Assembly: GCF_000381925.1 (NCBI RefSeq)
Contig: NZ_KB907309.1
Coordinates: 682,001 to 746,000 of the forward strand
Reading direction: 5' to 3'
DNA length: 64,000 nucleotides
Source of the DNA: Nocardia sp. BMG111209
GTDB lineage: Bacteria; Actinomycetota; Actinomycetes; Mycobacteriales; Mycobacteriaceae
Shown: positions 40,285 to 49,604 of the stretch, piece after piece
Position numbering within the stretch: the stretch's first letter is position 1
How the letters are laid out: each line of letters begins with the position of its first letter
The notes under the pieces: generated by a model
What the model was told of the DNA's origin: nothing
Databases searched by the model: none
The model's input: only the letters and a program-made list of their open reading frames with translations
Translations under genes and position numbers: made by a program

Positions 40285-40613
40285 TTGGTGTGCCCCTTTG
40301 CAGTCCGAACACCGGTCAACGGCGCTCCGGAATCGCGTGCAGCACACAGCAACCCAACCCCGCTGCGAACTGCACCACATTCCACTTTGAGTGTTAGCTC
40401 TATCACACTGGGTTCTCAATCTAGGTAAAGGTATGAGTCCGCGCAAGACCGTCTCCTGCTTTTTTGGTACGAACGTCCCTGCAATTGCGATAAAGTACCG
40501 ATCGGTCGGTTCAATAAGGCCGACACGCCCGAGTTGACGAGCCGTGACCAGGCACGAGGCCGGACCTGAGGACGCATACCACGGACAATGCACCGGGGAA
40601 TTAGGCTGAAGGC
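40285..40613. other. divergent whiB4-ponA2 promoter region
   Basis: A 329-bp interval. It holds the whiB4 promoter with a Crp-like site (below), an AT-rich patch around 40460-40500, and a palindrome ACCGATCGGT at 40497-40506. No gene is seen. Confidence 0.6.
40391..40419 (-). promoter_or_regulatory. whiB4 promoter overlapped by a Crp-like site
   Basis: On the minus strand TTGAGA (40414-40419), 17 bp, TAACAC (40391-40396). TGTTA-N6-TCACA (40392-40407) lies on the spacer and -10 and differs from the Crp consensus by one base. Binding there would block RNA polymerase. Confidence 0.55.
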
Positions 40614-42968
40614 GTGCCGACCTCACGATCGCTCGCGAGACTGGCCGGAGCGTGCGTGCTCGCGGCCGTGATCGTCGCCGGGCTGCTCTTCCCGCTAGCC
40701 GGTGGCTTCGGCTACGTGTCCAACCGCGCCGCCGCCACCGTCGACAACGTTTCCGCCGAACTGGTGGAGGGCACGGTGCCCGCGGTGTCGACCATGGTCG
40801 ACGCCTCCGGCGCCCCCATCGCCTGGCTCTACGAACAACGCCGTTTCGAGGTGCCCAGTGACCGCATCGCGAACGATATGAAGCTCGCGATCGTCTCCAT
40901 CGAGGACCGCCGCTTCGCCGAACACGGCGGCGTCGACTGGCAGGGCACGTTCCGCGCCTTCCTGACCAACACCTCCTCCGGCGGTGTGCAGCAGGGCGGT
41001 TCGACCATCGACCAGCAGTACGTGAAGAACTTCCAGCTGCTGGTGGTGGCCAAGACCGACGCCGAGCGCCGGGCGGCGGTGGAGACCACGCCCGCTCGCA
41101 AGCTGCGCGAGATCCGGATGGCGCTGAACCTGGAGAAGCAGCTCACCAAGGACGAGATCCTCACCCGGTACCTGAACCTGGTGCCGTTCGGCAACGGCTC
41201 CTACGGCATCCAGGACGCCGCGCAGACCTACTTCGGGGTCGACGCCAAGGATCTGACCATGCCGCAGGCCGCGATGCTCGCAGGCATGGTGCAGAGCTCC
41301 TCCAAGCTCAACCCGTACAACAACCCGCAGGGTGTGCTGGAGCGCCGGAACACCGTCCTGGACACGCTGATCCAGAACATCCCCAGCCGGGCCGACGAAT
41401 TCCGCAAGGACAAGTCCGAGGCGCTGGGTGTGCTGCCCGAGCCGAAGGCGCTGCCGCGCGGCTGCATCGCCGCCGGTGACCGCGGCTTCTTCTGCGACTA
41501 CGCGATGCAGTACCTGGCCAACGCCGGCATCAGCGTGGACCAGCTCGACAAGGGCGGTTACCTGATCCGCACCACGTTGGATCCGGCGGTACAGAACTCG
41601 GTGAAGGCCTCGGTCGACTCGGTGACCAAACCGGACCTCGACGACATCGCCGAGGTCATGAGCATCATCGCGCCCGGCCAGGATTCCCATGCGCTGCTGG
41701 CCATGGCGTCCAGTCGCGAGTACGGACTCGACAGCGGCGCCCACCAGACCGTGCAGCCACAGCCGTACTCGATGGTCGGCGACGGCGCCGGGTCGATCTT
41801 CAAGATCTTCACCACGGCCGCGGCGATGGAGAAGGGTCTCGGCATCGCCTCCGAACTCGATGTGCCCCCGTTCTTCGCCGCCAAGGGCATGGGTAACGGC
41901 GGCGCCGCGGGCTGTCCGCCCGAGACCTACTGCGTCAAGAACGCCGGCAACTACCGGTCGCCGATGACCGTCACGGAGGCGCTGGCACAGTCGCCGAACA
42001 CCGCGTTCGTCAAGCTGATCCAGGACGTCGGCGTGACGCCGGCGGTGGATATGGCGCTGCGGCTGGGTATGCGCTCGTACGCCGAACCGGGCAGCTCGGG
42101 GCACGGCAGCCAGAGCCTCGCCGACATGATCAAGCAGCAGAATCTGGGCTCGTTCACGCTGGGCCCGCTGGCGATCAATCCGCTGGAGCTGTCCAATGTG
42201 GCCGCCACGATTGCCTCCTCGGGCAAGTGGTGCCCGCCCACCCCGATCCGCGAGGTGCTCGACCGCAACGGCAAGCAGGTGCCGCTGACCCAGGCGCCCT
42301 GTGAACAGGTGATCGAACCCGGTCTGGCCGATACGCTGGCCAACGCGCTCGGCCAGGACGCCGTCGGCGGTACCGCGGCCGGATCGGCGCGCAGCGTCGG
42401 CTGGAACGTGCCGGTCTCGGCGAAGACGGGCACCACCGAAACCCACCGCTCCTCGGCCTTCTTCGGCTTCACCAACGCGATGGCCGGCGCGGCGTACATC
42501 TACGGCGACTCGCCGACCCCCGGCGAGATCTGCTCGTACCCGCTGCGCAGCTGTGGCGACGGCAACCTGTACGGCGGTAACGAACCGGCGCGCAGCTGGT
42601 TCGGGGCGATCAAGCCGGTGCTCGACCACTTCCCGCCGACCGCCTTCCCGCCGACCGACGAGAAGTACGTGCGGGGCGCCAACAACGCCCAGATCCCGGA
42701 CGTCGCCGGAATGTCGCAGGCGCAGGCCAATTCGGCGTTGGTCGCGGCCGGCTTCCGGGTGTCGGTGGTGCCGCAGCCGGGTTCGCAGTCGAAGGGCACC
42801 GTGATCGGCACCTCGCCCAACGGTTCGGCGATCCCGGGTTCGATGGTGACGCTGAACGTCAGCGACGGCACCCAGACCGCCGCGGCGCCACCGCCTCCGC
42901 CGCCGGTGCCGCTCCCGGCGCCACCGCGCCTGCCACCGATCCCCATCCCGATCCCGTTGCCGCGCTAG
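40614..42968 (+). CDS. ponA2: bifunctional class A penicillin-binding protein PonA2
   Basis: A 784-residue peptidoglycan synthase. After a signal-anchor (LAGACVLAAVIVAGLLFPLAG) comes the GT51 glycosyltransferase (IVSIEDRRFAEHGG; GGSTIDQQYVKN). The transpeptidase has SxxK in AGSIFKIF, SxN in SPNTAF and KTG in AKTGTTE. A single PASTA domain (IPDVAGMSQAQANSALVAAG) and a Pro-rich tail end the protein. Start is the GTG at 40614. In mycobacteria it works in cell-wall repair and in dormancy. Confidence 0.95.
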   Translation: MPTSRSLARLAGACVLAAVIVAGLLFPLAGGFGYVSNRAAATVDNVSAELVEGTVPAVSTMVDASGAPIAWLYEQRRFEVPSDRIANDMKLAIVSIEDRRFAEHGGVDWQGTFRAFLTNTSSGGVQQGGSTIDQQYVKNFQLLVVAKTDAERRAAVETTPARKLREIRMALNLEKQLTKDEILTRYLNLVPFGNGSYGIQDAAQTYFGVDAKDLTMPQAAMLAGMVQSSSKLNPYNNPQGVLERRNTVLDTLIQNIPSRADEFRKDKSEALGVLPEPKALPRGCIAAGDRGFFCDYAMQYLANAGISVDQLDKGGYLIRTTLDPAVQNSVKASVDSVTKPDLDDIAEVMSIIAPGQDSHALLAMASSREYGLDSGAHQTVQPQPYSMVGDGAGSIFKIFTTAAAMEKGLGIASELDVPPFFAAKGMGNGGAAGCPPETYCVKNAGNYRSPMTVTEALAQSPNTAFVKLIQDVGVTPAVDMALRLGMRSYAEPGSSGHGSQSLADMIKQQNLGSFTLGPLAINPLELSNVAATIASSGKWCPPTPIREVLDRNGKQVPLTQAPCEQVIEPGLADTLANALGQDAVGGTAAGSARSVGWNVPVSAKTGTTETHRSSAFFGFTNAMAGAAYIYGDSPTPGEICSYPLRSCGDGNLYGGNEPARSWFGAIKPVLDHFPPTAFPPTDEKYVRGANNAQIPDVAGMSQAQANSALVAAGFRVSVVPQPGSQSKGTVIGTSPNGSAIPGSMVTLNVSDGTQTAAAPPPPPPVPLPAPPRLPPIPIPIPLPR

Positions 42969-42973
42969 CTGTG

Positions 42974-43007
42974 CGAAGGGCCTCGCACCACGGTGCGAGG
43001 CCCTTCG
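42974..43007. terminator. bidirectional terminator between ponA2 and the YqeY gene
   Basis: CGAAGGGCCTCGCACC and GGTGCGAGGCCCTTCG form a 16-bp perfect stem with only two bases between them. It lies 6 bp after the ponA2 stop. Confidence 0.8.
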
Positions 43008-43025
43008 TCATTGCGGAGCGGCGGA

Positions 43026-43490
43026 TCAGAGCCGCGACTTGACCGCCGCGGAGACGCGGGAGCCGTCGGCGCGGCCCGCGGCCAGCTGGGTGGCGATCTT
43101 CATGACCTGGCCCATCTGCTTCATCGTGGGCCGGGCGCCGGTCTCCTCGGCGACATCCGCGATCGCGGTGTCGGCGATATCGGCCACCTCGGCGTCGGTG
43201 AGCTGGGTCGGCAGGTATTCGTCGATGATCGACTCCTCGGCGCGCTCGTTGGCGGCCAGCTCGCCGCGACCGGCCTGCTCGTAGACCACGGCCGCCTCGT
43301 TGCGCTTCTTCGCCTCCTTGGTGAGCACGGCGATCACGTCGGAGTCCGAGAGCTCGCGGGCCTGCGGACCGGCGACCTCGGCGGTCTGCACGGCGGCCAG
43401 CAGCATGCGCAGGGTGCCGCGGCGCAGCGAATCCTTGCTCTTCATCGCCGCGGTGAGATCGGCACGCAGCTTCGACTTCAGTTCCGACAT
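43026..43490 (-). CDS. GatB/YqeY domain protein
   Basis: A 154-residue YqeY-like protein: LKSKLRADLTAAMKSKDSLRRGTLRMLLAAV, then EYLPTQLTDAEV and a KQMGQVMKIATQL close. It resembles the tail domain of GatB without the amidotransferase; it may bind tRNA. Start ATG at 43490. Confidence 0.9.
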   Translation of the reverse strand: MSELKSKLRADLTAAMKSKDSLRRGTLRMLLAAVQTAEVAGPQARELSDSDVIAVLTKEAKKRNEAAVVYEQAGRGELAANERAEESIIDEYLPTQLTDAEVADIADTAIADVAEETGARPTMKQMGQVMKIATQLAAGRADGSRVSAAVKSRL

Positions 43491-43600
43491 GCGCCCCACG
43501 GTATCGGTGAACCAGCGGGTTCTCACCTGATTTGTCCCGGCCGTGTCCCTGTGCCGAATCACACCGGGCGTCGGTCACACCGGTCGCCTATCCTGATCGA

Positions 43601-44563
43601 ATGCCGGTATTCTCGTCCCCCGCACTCCAACGGGTCGCTCTCGGCGCCGTCGGCGCCGCAGCAGCCGGAGTCGGCTACGCCTCGCTCATCGAGCGCAACG
43701 CCTTCACGCTGCGCGAGGCCACGTTGCCGGTGCTGAAACCGGGGTCGTCGAGCCTACGTGTGCTGCACATCAGCGATCTGCACCTGACCCCCGGGCGGAA
43801 GCTCGAGCAGGCATGGGTGCGCGAGCTGGCGCGGCTGGAGCCCGATCTGGTGGTCAACACCGGCGACAATCTGGCGCATCCGCGCGCGGTGCCCGCGGTG
43901 GTGCAGTCGCTGTCGGGCCTGCTGTCCCGGCCGGGCCTGTTCGTCTTCGGCAGCAACGACTACTTCGCCCCCGTGCCGAAGAATCCGTTCAAGTACTTCG
44001 ACAAGAACCACAAGCGGGTCTACGGCGCGCCGCTGCCCTGGCAGGATCTGCGTGCCGCGTTCGCCGAACGCGGCTGGCTGGACCTGACCCACGTGCGCCG
44101 CGATCTGGAGGTGGCCGGAATCAGGATCGCCACGGCGGGTGTCGACGATCCGCACCTGCAGCGCGACCGCTACGACACCGTCGCGGGCACCCCGAATCCG
44201 CTGGCGGACCTCAGCATCGGCCTGACCCACTCGCCCGAACCGCGCGTACTGGACCGGTTCGCCGCCGACGGGTACGACCTCGTCCTCGCCGGGCACACCC
44301 ACGGCGGTCAGCTGTGCCTGCCCGGATTCGGCGCACTGGTCACCAACTGCGGGATCGACCGTTCCCGGGTGAAGGGCCCGTCCCGCTGGGGCGCGCACAC
44401 CCAACTGCACGTGTCGGCCGGCCTGGGCACCTCGCCGTGGGCGCCGTACCGGTTCTGCTGCCGGCCGGAGGCCACACTGCTCACCCTGGTCGCGGCAGCA
44501 CCCGACCGGCCGGTTTCGGACAGCGGCCGAGGGGTATCGGAATCGGAGGCGGTCGCGCGCTAG
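43601..44563 (+). CDS. metallophosphoesterase (Rv3683 type)
   Basis: A 320-residue phosphoesterase. Motifs are DLHLTPG, NTGDNLAHP, GSNDYFAP (in place of GNHD) and GHTHGGQLCLP. A short hydrophobic N-terminus (LGAVGAAAAGVGYASLI) may anchor it. The replaced GNHD motif (GSND) is typical of YkuE/YkoQ-like members. TATCCT lies 8 nt before the ATG, so the message may be nearly leaderless. Confidence 0.9.
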   Translation: MPVFSSPALQRVALGAVGAAAAGVGYASLIERNAFTLREATLPVLKPGSSSLRVLHISDLHLTPGRKLEQAWVRELARLEPDLVVNTGDNLAHPRAVPAVVQSLSGLLSRPGLFVFGSNDYFAPVPKNPFKYFDKNHKRVYGAPLPWQDLRAAFAERGWLDLTHVRRDLEVAGIRIATAGVDDPHLQRDRYDTVAGTPNPLADLSIGLTHSPEPRVLDRFAADGYDLVLAGHTHGGQLCLPGFGALVTNCGIDRSRVKGPSRWGAHTQLHVSAGLGTSPWAPYRFCCRPEATLLTLVAAAPDRPVSDSGRGVSESEAVAR

Positions 44564-44592
44564 GTTGCGCCGACAATGACGTAGGGGTTCAG

Positions 44593-45795
44593 TTGAGCAG
44601 TGGGATCCAACCGCGACCCGGCGACGGGAGCGGACCGAGACCGGACCCGGTGGGGGAAGCACCGACCAAGCGGATCGAACGCGAGCGGCCGGGCCGTGCC
44701 GAGACTACCGGGGGCGCCGCGGCGTCCCCCGGTGACGCGAACGACCTGTTCCCCGCGCGTTCCAAGCCGCCCCGGCGAGTGGACCCGGCCGCACGCATCC
44801 CCCGAGCGACGCCGAACCCCGACGGCCCGCACACCGGCTCCTATCCGTCCGGATACCACCCGAACACCGGCGCCCTGCCCCGATTCGACCCGAACACCGG
44901 CACCCGGCCCGCGTTCACCGGACACGCGCCGCCACGCCCGGAACAACCCTGGAACCTCGGCAGCGTCCCAAATTACGCTGCACCGCAGCCCTATTCGACC
45001 GGCCGATACCCGGCCTGGGATCCGCCGCCGCCACCGGACGGCGGCGGCCGCACCCGCCTGTACACCGTTGTCGCGGCAGCGGCGGCGGTCGTAGTCGCGG
45101 GCATCACCGTCGCGGTGATCTCGACCGGACAACACGCGGCCCAGTCCGAGGCCGAATCCACCGGCCCGACGATGATCAGCGCCCTGACCAGCGACACCCC
45201 GGTCCCGGGCCGCGGCGGACCGAACCCGGCCGCCGGCGCCGCGCCGACCGCCCCCGCGACGGCCGTGATCCCCGGCTACCAGGTGGTCTCGGTCCCCGCC
45301 CGCGGCGCCGCCTACGACGTCCCCAAGGACTGGGTGGTGGACAGCATCGGCACCGCGATCTGGGGCGACCCGCCGGAGAGCCTGGAGATCGCCGGGCTCA
45401 CCCAGGAGGGCAAGGACTACTGCCCGAACTACGTGCGCACCAACGCGTTCCTGACCACCTCGTCCCAATCCGATCCGGCGCGCGCGGCCAACGAGGTCGG
45501 CATGCGGATGGCCAAGATCGGCTGGTCCACCGCCACCGGCGCCCGCGCCGATCTCGCCGAACCCCTGACCTCCCTGGACGGCCAGCTGAACGGCTCGTTC
45601 GTACAGGTCAACGGCACCGCCCCGGCCCCCGCCCCCGGCTGCGCCGCAACCTTCGCCATCTACACCTTCGCCTTCCCCAACGAGAACGGCAGCTTCGTCA
45701 TGACCATCGCCGCCGACACCGGCGTCCCCAAGGCCGTAGACGAGGACACCGCCAAGAAGATCCTGGCCAGCATCCGCCCCCTGCAAACCCACTGA
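44593..45795 (+). CDS. membrane-anchored protein with long Pro-rich cytoplasmic part (DUF8017-like)
   Basis: About 400 residues from a TTG at 44593 (no ATG or GTG nearby). The first ~165 residues are Pro/Arg/Gly-rich, probably disordered; a single membrane helix (LYTVVAAAAAVVVAGITVAVI) follows; the outer part GYQVVSVPARGAAYDVPKDW to the end is a compact domain with cysteines, seen beside many actinobacterial lipoproteins (called DUF8017 in recent databases, from memory). It lies 30 bp after the phosphoesterase. Function unknown. Confidence 0.7.
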   Translation: MSSGIQPRPGDGSGPRPDPVGEAPTKRIERERPGRAETTGGAAASPGDANDLFPARSKPPRRVDPAARIPRATPNPDGPHTGSYPSGYHPNTGALPRFDPNTGTRPAFTGHAPPRPEQPWNLGSVPNYAAPQPYSTGRYPAWDPPPPPDGGGRTRLYTVVAAAAAVVVAGITVAVISTGQHAAQSEAESTGPTMISALTSDTPVPGRGGPNPAAGAAPTAPATAVIPGYQVVSVPARGAAYDVPKDWVVDSIGTAIWGDPPESLEIAGLTQEGKDYCPNYVRTNAFLTTSSQSDPARAANEVGMRMAKIGWSTATGARADLAEPLTSLDGQLNGSFVQVNGTAPAPAPGCAATFAIYTFAFPNENGSFVMTIAADTGVPKAVDEDTAKKILASIRPLQTH

Positions 45796-45872
45796 CCACC
45801 CCTTCAGGGCAGATGACCAGGCGATTTAACGGATAGCGCGACCTTGTTATAAGCTATCGCAGGCTCACTTCA

Positions 45873-45947
<75 letters not shown>

Positions 45948-45966
45948 TCGTGTGTGGAGACACGAC

Positions 45967-46005
45967 AGGACCCCCCTCACCGGCATGTTCGGTGAGGGGG
46001 GTCCT
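45967..46005 (+). terminator. strong terminator after tRNA-Pro
   Basis: AGGACCCCCCTCACCG, loop GCATGTT, CGGTGAGGGGGGTCCT: a 16-bp perfect stem, 20 bp after the tRNA. It also lies downstream of the convergent sigma-factor gene. Confidence 0.85.
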
Positions 46006-46053
46006 ACTCGTTGGAGACCGGCCCGGATCGGGCATCGGGCACTGGTATCGCGC

Positions 46054-46944
46054 TCAGCGGCTCATTGTTGTTTCCTGGGCTACCCGGGAGAGTTTTTCCG
46101 GGTTGCGGACGGAGTAGACGCCGGTGATGAGGCCGTCGTCCATGCGGATCGCGACGACGCCGTCGATTTTGCCGTTCAGGCGGATCAGGAGGGCGGGGTG
46201 GCCGTTGACCTGGGTGAGGTCGGTGGTGACCACGCCGCCCATCCAGCGGGTGCCGCCGGAGAGGAGGCGGGCGACGGGGGTGCGGCCTACGACCGGGTGG
46301 AGCAGGGCCTGTTTGATGCCGCCGCCGTCGCCGAGGAAGACGGCGTCGGGGGCCAGGAGGTCCAGGAGGCGTTGCAGGTCGCCGGTTTCGACCGCGCGCT
46401 GGAAGGCGGCCAGGGTGGCGCGGGCCTCGGTGGCGGAGACGGTGCCGCGGGGGCGGCGGGCCGCGACGTGGGCGCGGGCGCGGTGGGCGATCTGGCGGAC
46501 GGCGGTGGGGGTCTTGGCGACGGCTTCGGCGATCTCGTCGTAGCCGAGGTCGAACACCTCGCGCAGGACGAATACCGCGCGTTCGGTGGGGGTGAGGGTC
46601 TCGAGGATCAGGAGCATGGCCATCGAGACGCTCTCGGCCAGTTCGATGTCGTCGGCCACGTCGGGGGCGGTGAGCAGGGGTTCGGGTAGCCAGGGGCCGA
46701 CGTAGGACTCCTTGCGGCGGCCGAGGGTGCGCAGGCGGCCGATCGCCTGGCGGGTGGCGATCCGGACCAGGTAGGCGCGGGGGTCGCGCACCTGGTCCAG
46801 GTCGACGCCGGCCCATTGCAGCCAGGTCTCCTGGAGGACGTCCTCGGCGTCGGCGGCCGAGCCGAGCATCTCGTAGGCGACCGTGAACAGCAGGTTGCGG
46901 TGGGTGACGAAGGCCTCGGTGGCGGGGTCCATCGGGTCCGTCAT
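46054..46944 (-). CDS. ECF41-type RNA polymerase sigma factor (SigJ-like)
   Basis: A 296-residue sigma factor. Region 2 is RNLLFTVAYEMLGSAADAEDVLQETWL; region 4 is LTPTERAVFVLREVFDLGYDEIAEAV. A WLPEP linker motif, then a SnoaL-like C-terminal domain of about 110 residues with DGGGIK and NPEKL, marks the ECF41 group, in which that domain modulates activity and replaces an anti-sigma factor. Start ATG at 46944. Divergent from two redox genes that ECF41 factors commonly control. Confidence 0.91.
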   Translation of the reverse strand: MTDPMDPATEAFVTHRNLLFTVAYEMLGSAADAEDVLQETWLQWAGVDLDQVRDPRAYLVRIATRQAIGRLRTLGRRKESYVGPWLPEPLLTAPDVADDIELAESVSMAMLLILETLTPTERAVFVLREVFDLGYDEIAEAVAKTPTAVRQIAHRARAHVAARRPRGTVSATEARATLAAFQRAVETGDLQRLLDLLAPDAVFLGDGGGIKQALLHPVVGRTPVARLLSGGTRWMGGVVTTDLTQVNGHPALLIRLNGKIDGVVAIRMDDGLITGVYSVRNPEKLSRVAQETTMSR

Positions 46945-47002
46945 GTGTCGCTCCTGCCTTCGGGGGTCTTGTCATGCATACGTGGTCCGGGGGCGGGGAT
47001 CC

Positions 47003-47048
47003 GTGACATCCGGGCGGGGTGGTGTTCGTCACATCGGGCGGGTGTCAC
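47003..47048. promoter_or_regulatory. repeated TGTCAC motifs, ECF41-type promoter candidates
   Basis: TGTCAC on the plus strand at 47043-47048, GTCACA at 47028-47033 and TGTCAC on the minus strand at 47003-47008. The known ECF41 -35 consensus is TGTCACA with a CGTC -10; a clear CGTC at the right distance is not seen on the plus strand, and on the minus strand only CGTA. Confidence 0.45.
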
Positions 47049-47123
47049 GGGGGGACGGCCTCGCGCCACTTGTGTTCGGCACTCGGGACACGAGGACCTT
47101 CCACGACTTCGAGGAGATCGATC

Positions 47124-47705
47124 ATGACCACGATCGGCATCATCATCGGCAGTACCCGGCCGGGCCGCAACGGCGAGGAGGTGGCGCGCTGGGTCCGGGA
47201 ACTCGCCGTCGCGCATGCGGGCGATGCCGCGGACTTCGACCTGGTCGATCTGCAGGACTATCGGCTGCCGCTGCTGGACGAACCGATCCCGGCGGCCCGG
47301 GCGGACGGGACGCAACCGCACACCCGGCGCTGGGCCGAGCGGATCGGCGCCTGCGACGCCTTCGTCGTCGTCACGCCCGAGTACAACACCACCGCACCCT
47401 CCTCGCTGACCAACGCGATCGACTACCTGCTGCGCGAGTGGGCCGGGAAACCGGTCGGCTATGTGGGGTACGGCATCTACGGCGCGGTGATGGCGATCCA
47501 CAAGTTGCGCGCGCAGGCGGGCGTGCTGCGGATGGCGGATATCGGGCCGCAGGTGGCGCTGACGCTGGCGGAGGATTTCGTGAACTTCACCGAGTTCCGG
47601 CCGCGCGAGTTCCAGGCCGGCCGGCTGCACGAACTGCTCGACGAGTTGCTGGCGTGGGAGCGAGCGCTCGTCTCGCTGCGCACCGAGGCCGGTGCCGCCT
47701 CGTGA
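47124..47705 (+). CDS. NADPH-dependent FMN reductase
   Basis: A 193-residue flavodoxin-fold reductase: IGIIIGSTRPGRNGEEVARW (FMN phosphate loop), VVVTPEYNTTAPSSLTNAIDYL and GYVGYGIYGAVMAI. It reduces FMN or quinone-like compounds with NADPH. It has GAGGAG before the ATG at 47124 and overlaps the next gene by GTGA. Probably under the divergent ECF41 sigma factor. Confidence 0.9.
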   Translation: MTTIGIIIGSTRPGRNGEEVARWVRELAVAHAGDAADFDLVDLQDYRLPLLDEPIPAARADGTQPHTRRWAERIGACDAFVVVTPEYNTTAPSSLTNAIDYLLREWAGKPVGYVGYGIYGAVMAIHKLRAQAGVLRMADIGPQVALTLAEDFVNFTEFRPREFQAGRLHELLDELLAWERALVSLRTEAGAAS

Positions 47706-48403
47706 CCGCGCGGCTCACGATCTTCGGCGCCAACGGGCGCACCGGCCGCCTGCTCACCGCCCGCGCGCTGGAGGCCGGACATCGGGTCACCGCGGTCACC
47801 CGGCAGCCGGACTCCTTCCCGCTGCAGCATGATCGGCTCGAGGTGGTGCGGACGGACGTGCTGGATCCGGCCGGGGTGGACGCGGCGGTCGCGGGCCGGG
47901 ACGCGGTGTTGTCGGCGCTGGGGGTGCCGCCGGGCAACGGGCCGATCACGACCTATTCGGCGGGTACCGCCAACATCGCGGCCGCGATGCGCGACCACGG
48001 GATCCGCCGGCTGGTCGTGATCAGCTCGAGCGGGGTCGATCCGCGGCCGTATTCCGACGGCGGGGTCCTGTTCAACCGGGTACTGCTGCCGTTGGTGACC
48101 CGGGTACTGGGCCGGACCCTGTACGAGGACATGCGGCGGATGGAAACCCTGTTGCGCGACGGCGATCTGGACTGGACGATCGTCCGGCCGAGCGGGCTCT
48201 ACCACCTGCCCTCGGCCACGGACTACACCGTGGTCGAGGGGCATGCCGACGGCCGGTTCACCGCGCGGGCGGACCTGGCCGCGAGCATGCTGGACCTGCT
48301 CGGCGACGAACGCTGGGTGCGCCGCATCGCCGGGGTGATCACCACCGTGGACAATCCGCCTCTGCTGCAATGGATTCGGCGGGAGGCGATGGCCGGCGGC
48401 TGA
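47702..48403 (+). CDS. NAD(P)H-binding epimerase-like protein
   Basis: A 233-residue atypical/extended SDR (NmrA-like): LTIFGANGRTGRLLTARALEAG is the nucleotide loop, LVVISSSGVDPRP and DWTIVRPSGLY follow. Translationally coupled with the FMN reductase through GTGA. Epimerase-type partners of this class are known next to ECF41 factors. Confidence 0.87.
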   Translation: MTARLTIFGANGRTGRLLTARALEAGHRVTAVTRQPDSFPLQHDRLEVVRTDVLDPAGVDAAVAGRDAVLSALGVPPGNGPITTYSAGTANIAAAMRDHGIRRLVVISSSGVDPRPYSDGGVLFNRVLLPLVTRVLGRTLYEDMRRMETLLRDGDLDWTIVRPSGLYHLPSATDYTVVEGHADGRFTARADLAASMLDLLGDERWVRRIAGVITTVDNPPLLQWIRREAMAGG

Positions 48404-48409
48404 GTCCGG

Positions 48410-49591
48410 TCAGCGCGGCGGGGCGTAGGCGGGACGGCCGAGGCCCAGCGTCTGCTGCGCGATGATGTTGCGGAAGACCTCCAGGGTGCCGCCGTAGATC
48501 CCGCACAGCGGCGCCCACCGGAACAGGTATTCGGCCCCGCCGCCGTCGTCGATCGCGGCGGCCTCGGTGGTCAGCGCCGCCGTGGGGCCGAGTGCGTCCA
48601 TGAGTTCGGGGGCGATGTCGCGCATGGTCTGCGCGACCGCGACCCGACCGAACACCCCGGGCGCGGATACCGCGGCCTCCATCCGGGCGATGCTGTGCCC
48701 CAGGCGATATGCCACCGAGGCGTCGTCGAGGCGGCGCTGCCCGTCCGGTCCGGGTTGCGCCACCGCCGCGGCGACCTCGTCGACCACCGCGGCCATGTAC
48801 GACGCCTGATGCGCCATGATCGAGACATCCTGCAGGCCGTCCGGCGCGGTCTTGCGCACGCCGTGCTCCTCGTTCAGCGGACCCTGCAGCACCGCCCATC
48901 CGCCGTCGACGGCGCCGAGCCGATACCGATCGGGAACCCGCACATCGGTGTAGTACACGATATTGGTGCGGTCGCCGTCGACGGTGCGGATGCCGTGGAT
49001 CTCGATGCCCGGCGCCGACAGCGGCACCAGGAACATGGTGAGGTTGCGATGCCGCTTCCCGGCCGGATCGGTGTTGGTGATCAGGAAGACGTACTGGCAA
49101 TTGTGCGCACCGGTGGTGAACATCTTGGCGCCGTTGATCACCCAGTCGTCGCCGTCGCGGACCGCGCGGGTCTTGCAGGTGGCCACGTCGGAACCGCCCT
49201 CGGGCTCGGTGTAGCCCAGGCACAGGCGAATTCGGCCGTCGTACACCCCGGGCAGCACCTCCTCCTGTAGTTCGGGGCTACCGTGCGTGCGCACCGCGGG
49301 CACCACGATCGCGGTGGTCCCCCAGGTCACCCACGGCACCCGATAGCGTCGTTTCTCCAACTCCCACAAGCGGGTTCGCAGTCGATCGAAGCCGCCGCGG
49401 GCCTCGGACCGCAGTTCCCCGGCGAGCCAGCCCTCGGCGCCCATCGCGAGATGTACCGCCTCGTCGAAGTTGTCGCCGGTCTCCCGGTCGCGGCGGCGTA
49501 CCTCGTCGGTGACGTGGGTGTCGAGGAAGGCGCGCGCCCGGTCCCGGAACTCCTCGTCCGCTCCGGACAGTGCCACTCGTGCGAAATCCAT
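48410..49591 (-). CDS. acyl-CoA dehydrogenase (FadE), large-type subunit
   Basis: A 393-residue acyl-CoA dehydrogenase. It has the FAD/substrate motif LCLGYTEPEGGSDVAT, INGAKMFTTGAHNCQYVFLI and the C-terminal AEYLFRWAPLCGIYGGTLEVFRNIIAQQTLG. The ATG at 49591 is preceded by GGAG; GTG two codons up is open. It follows a second FadE by 13 bp. Such FadE pairs form heteromeric enzymes in sterol and CoA-thioester catabolism. Confidence 0.92.
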   Translation of the reverse strand: MDFARVALSGADEEFRDRARAFLDTHVTDEVRRRDRETGDNFDEAVHLAMGAEGWLAGELRSEARGGFDRLRTRLWELEKRRYRVPWVTWGTTAIVVPAVRTHGSPELQEEVLPGVYDGRIRLCLGYTEPEGGSDVATCKTRAVRDGDDWVINGAKMFTTGAHNCQYVFLITNTDPAGKRHRNLTMFLVPLSAPGIEIHGIRTVDGDRTNIVYYTDVRVPDRYRLGAVDGGWAVLQGPLNEEHGVRKTAPDGLQDVSIMAHQASYMAAVVDEVAAAVAQPGPDGQRRLDDASVAYRLGHSIARMEAAVSAPGVFGRVAVAQTMRDIAPELMDALGPTAALTTEAAAIDDGGGAEYLFRWAPLCGIYGGTLEVFRNIIAQQTLGLGRPAYAPPR

Positions 49592-49604
49592 TGCCACTCC
49601 TGCC

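Noticed and set aside
40695..42629. Long frame antisense to ponA2
   Set aside because: Composition is that of a shadow; ponA2 has all its motifs on the other strand.
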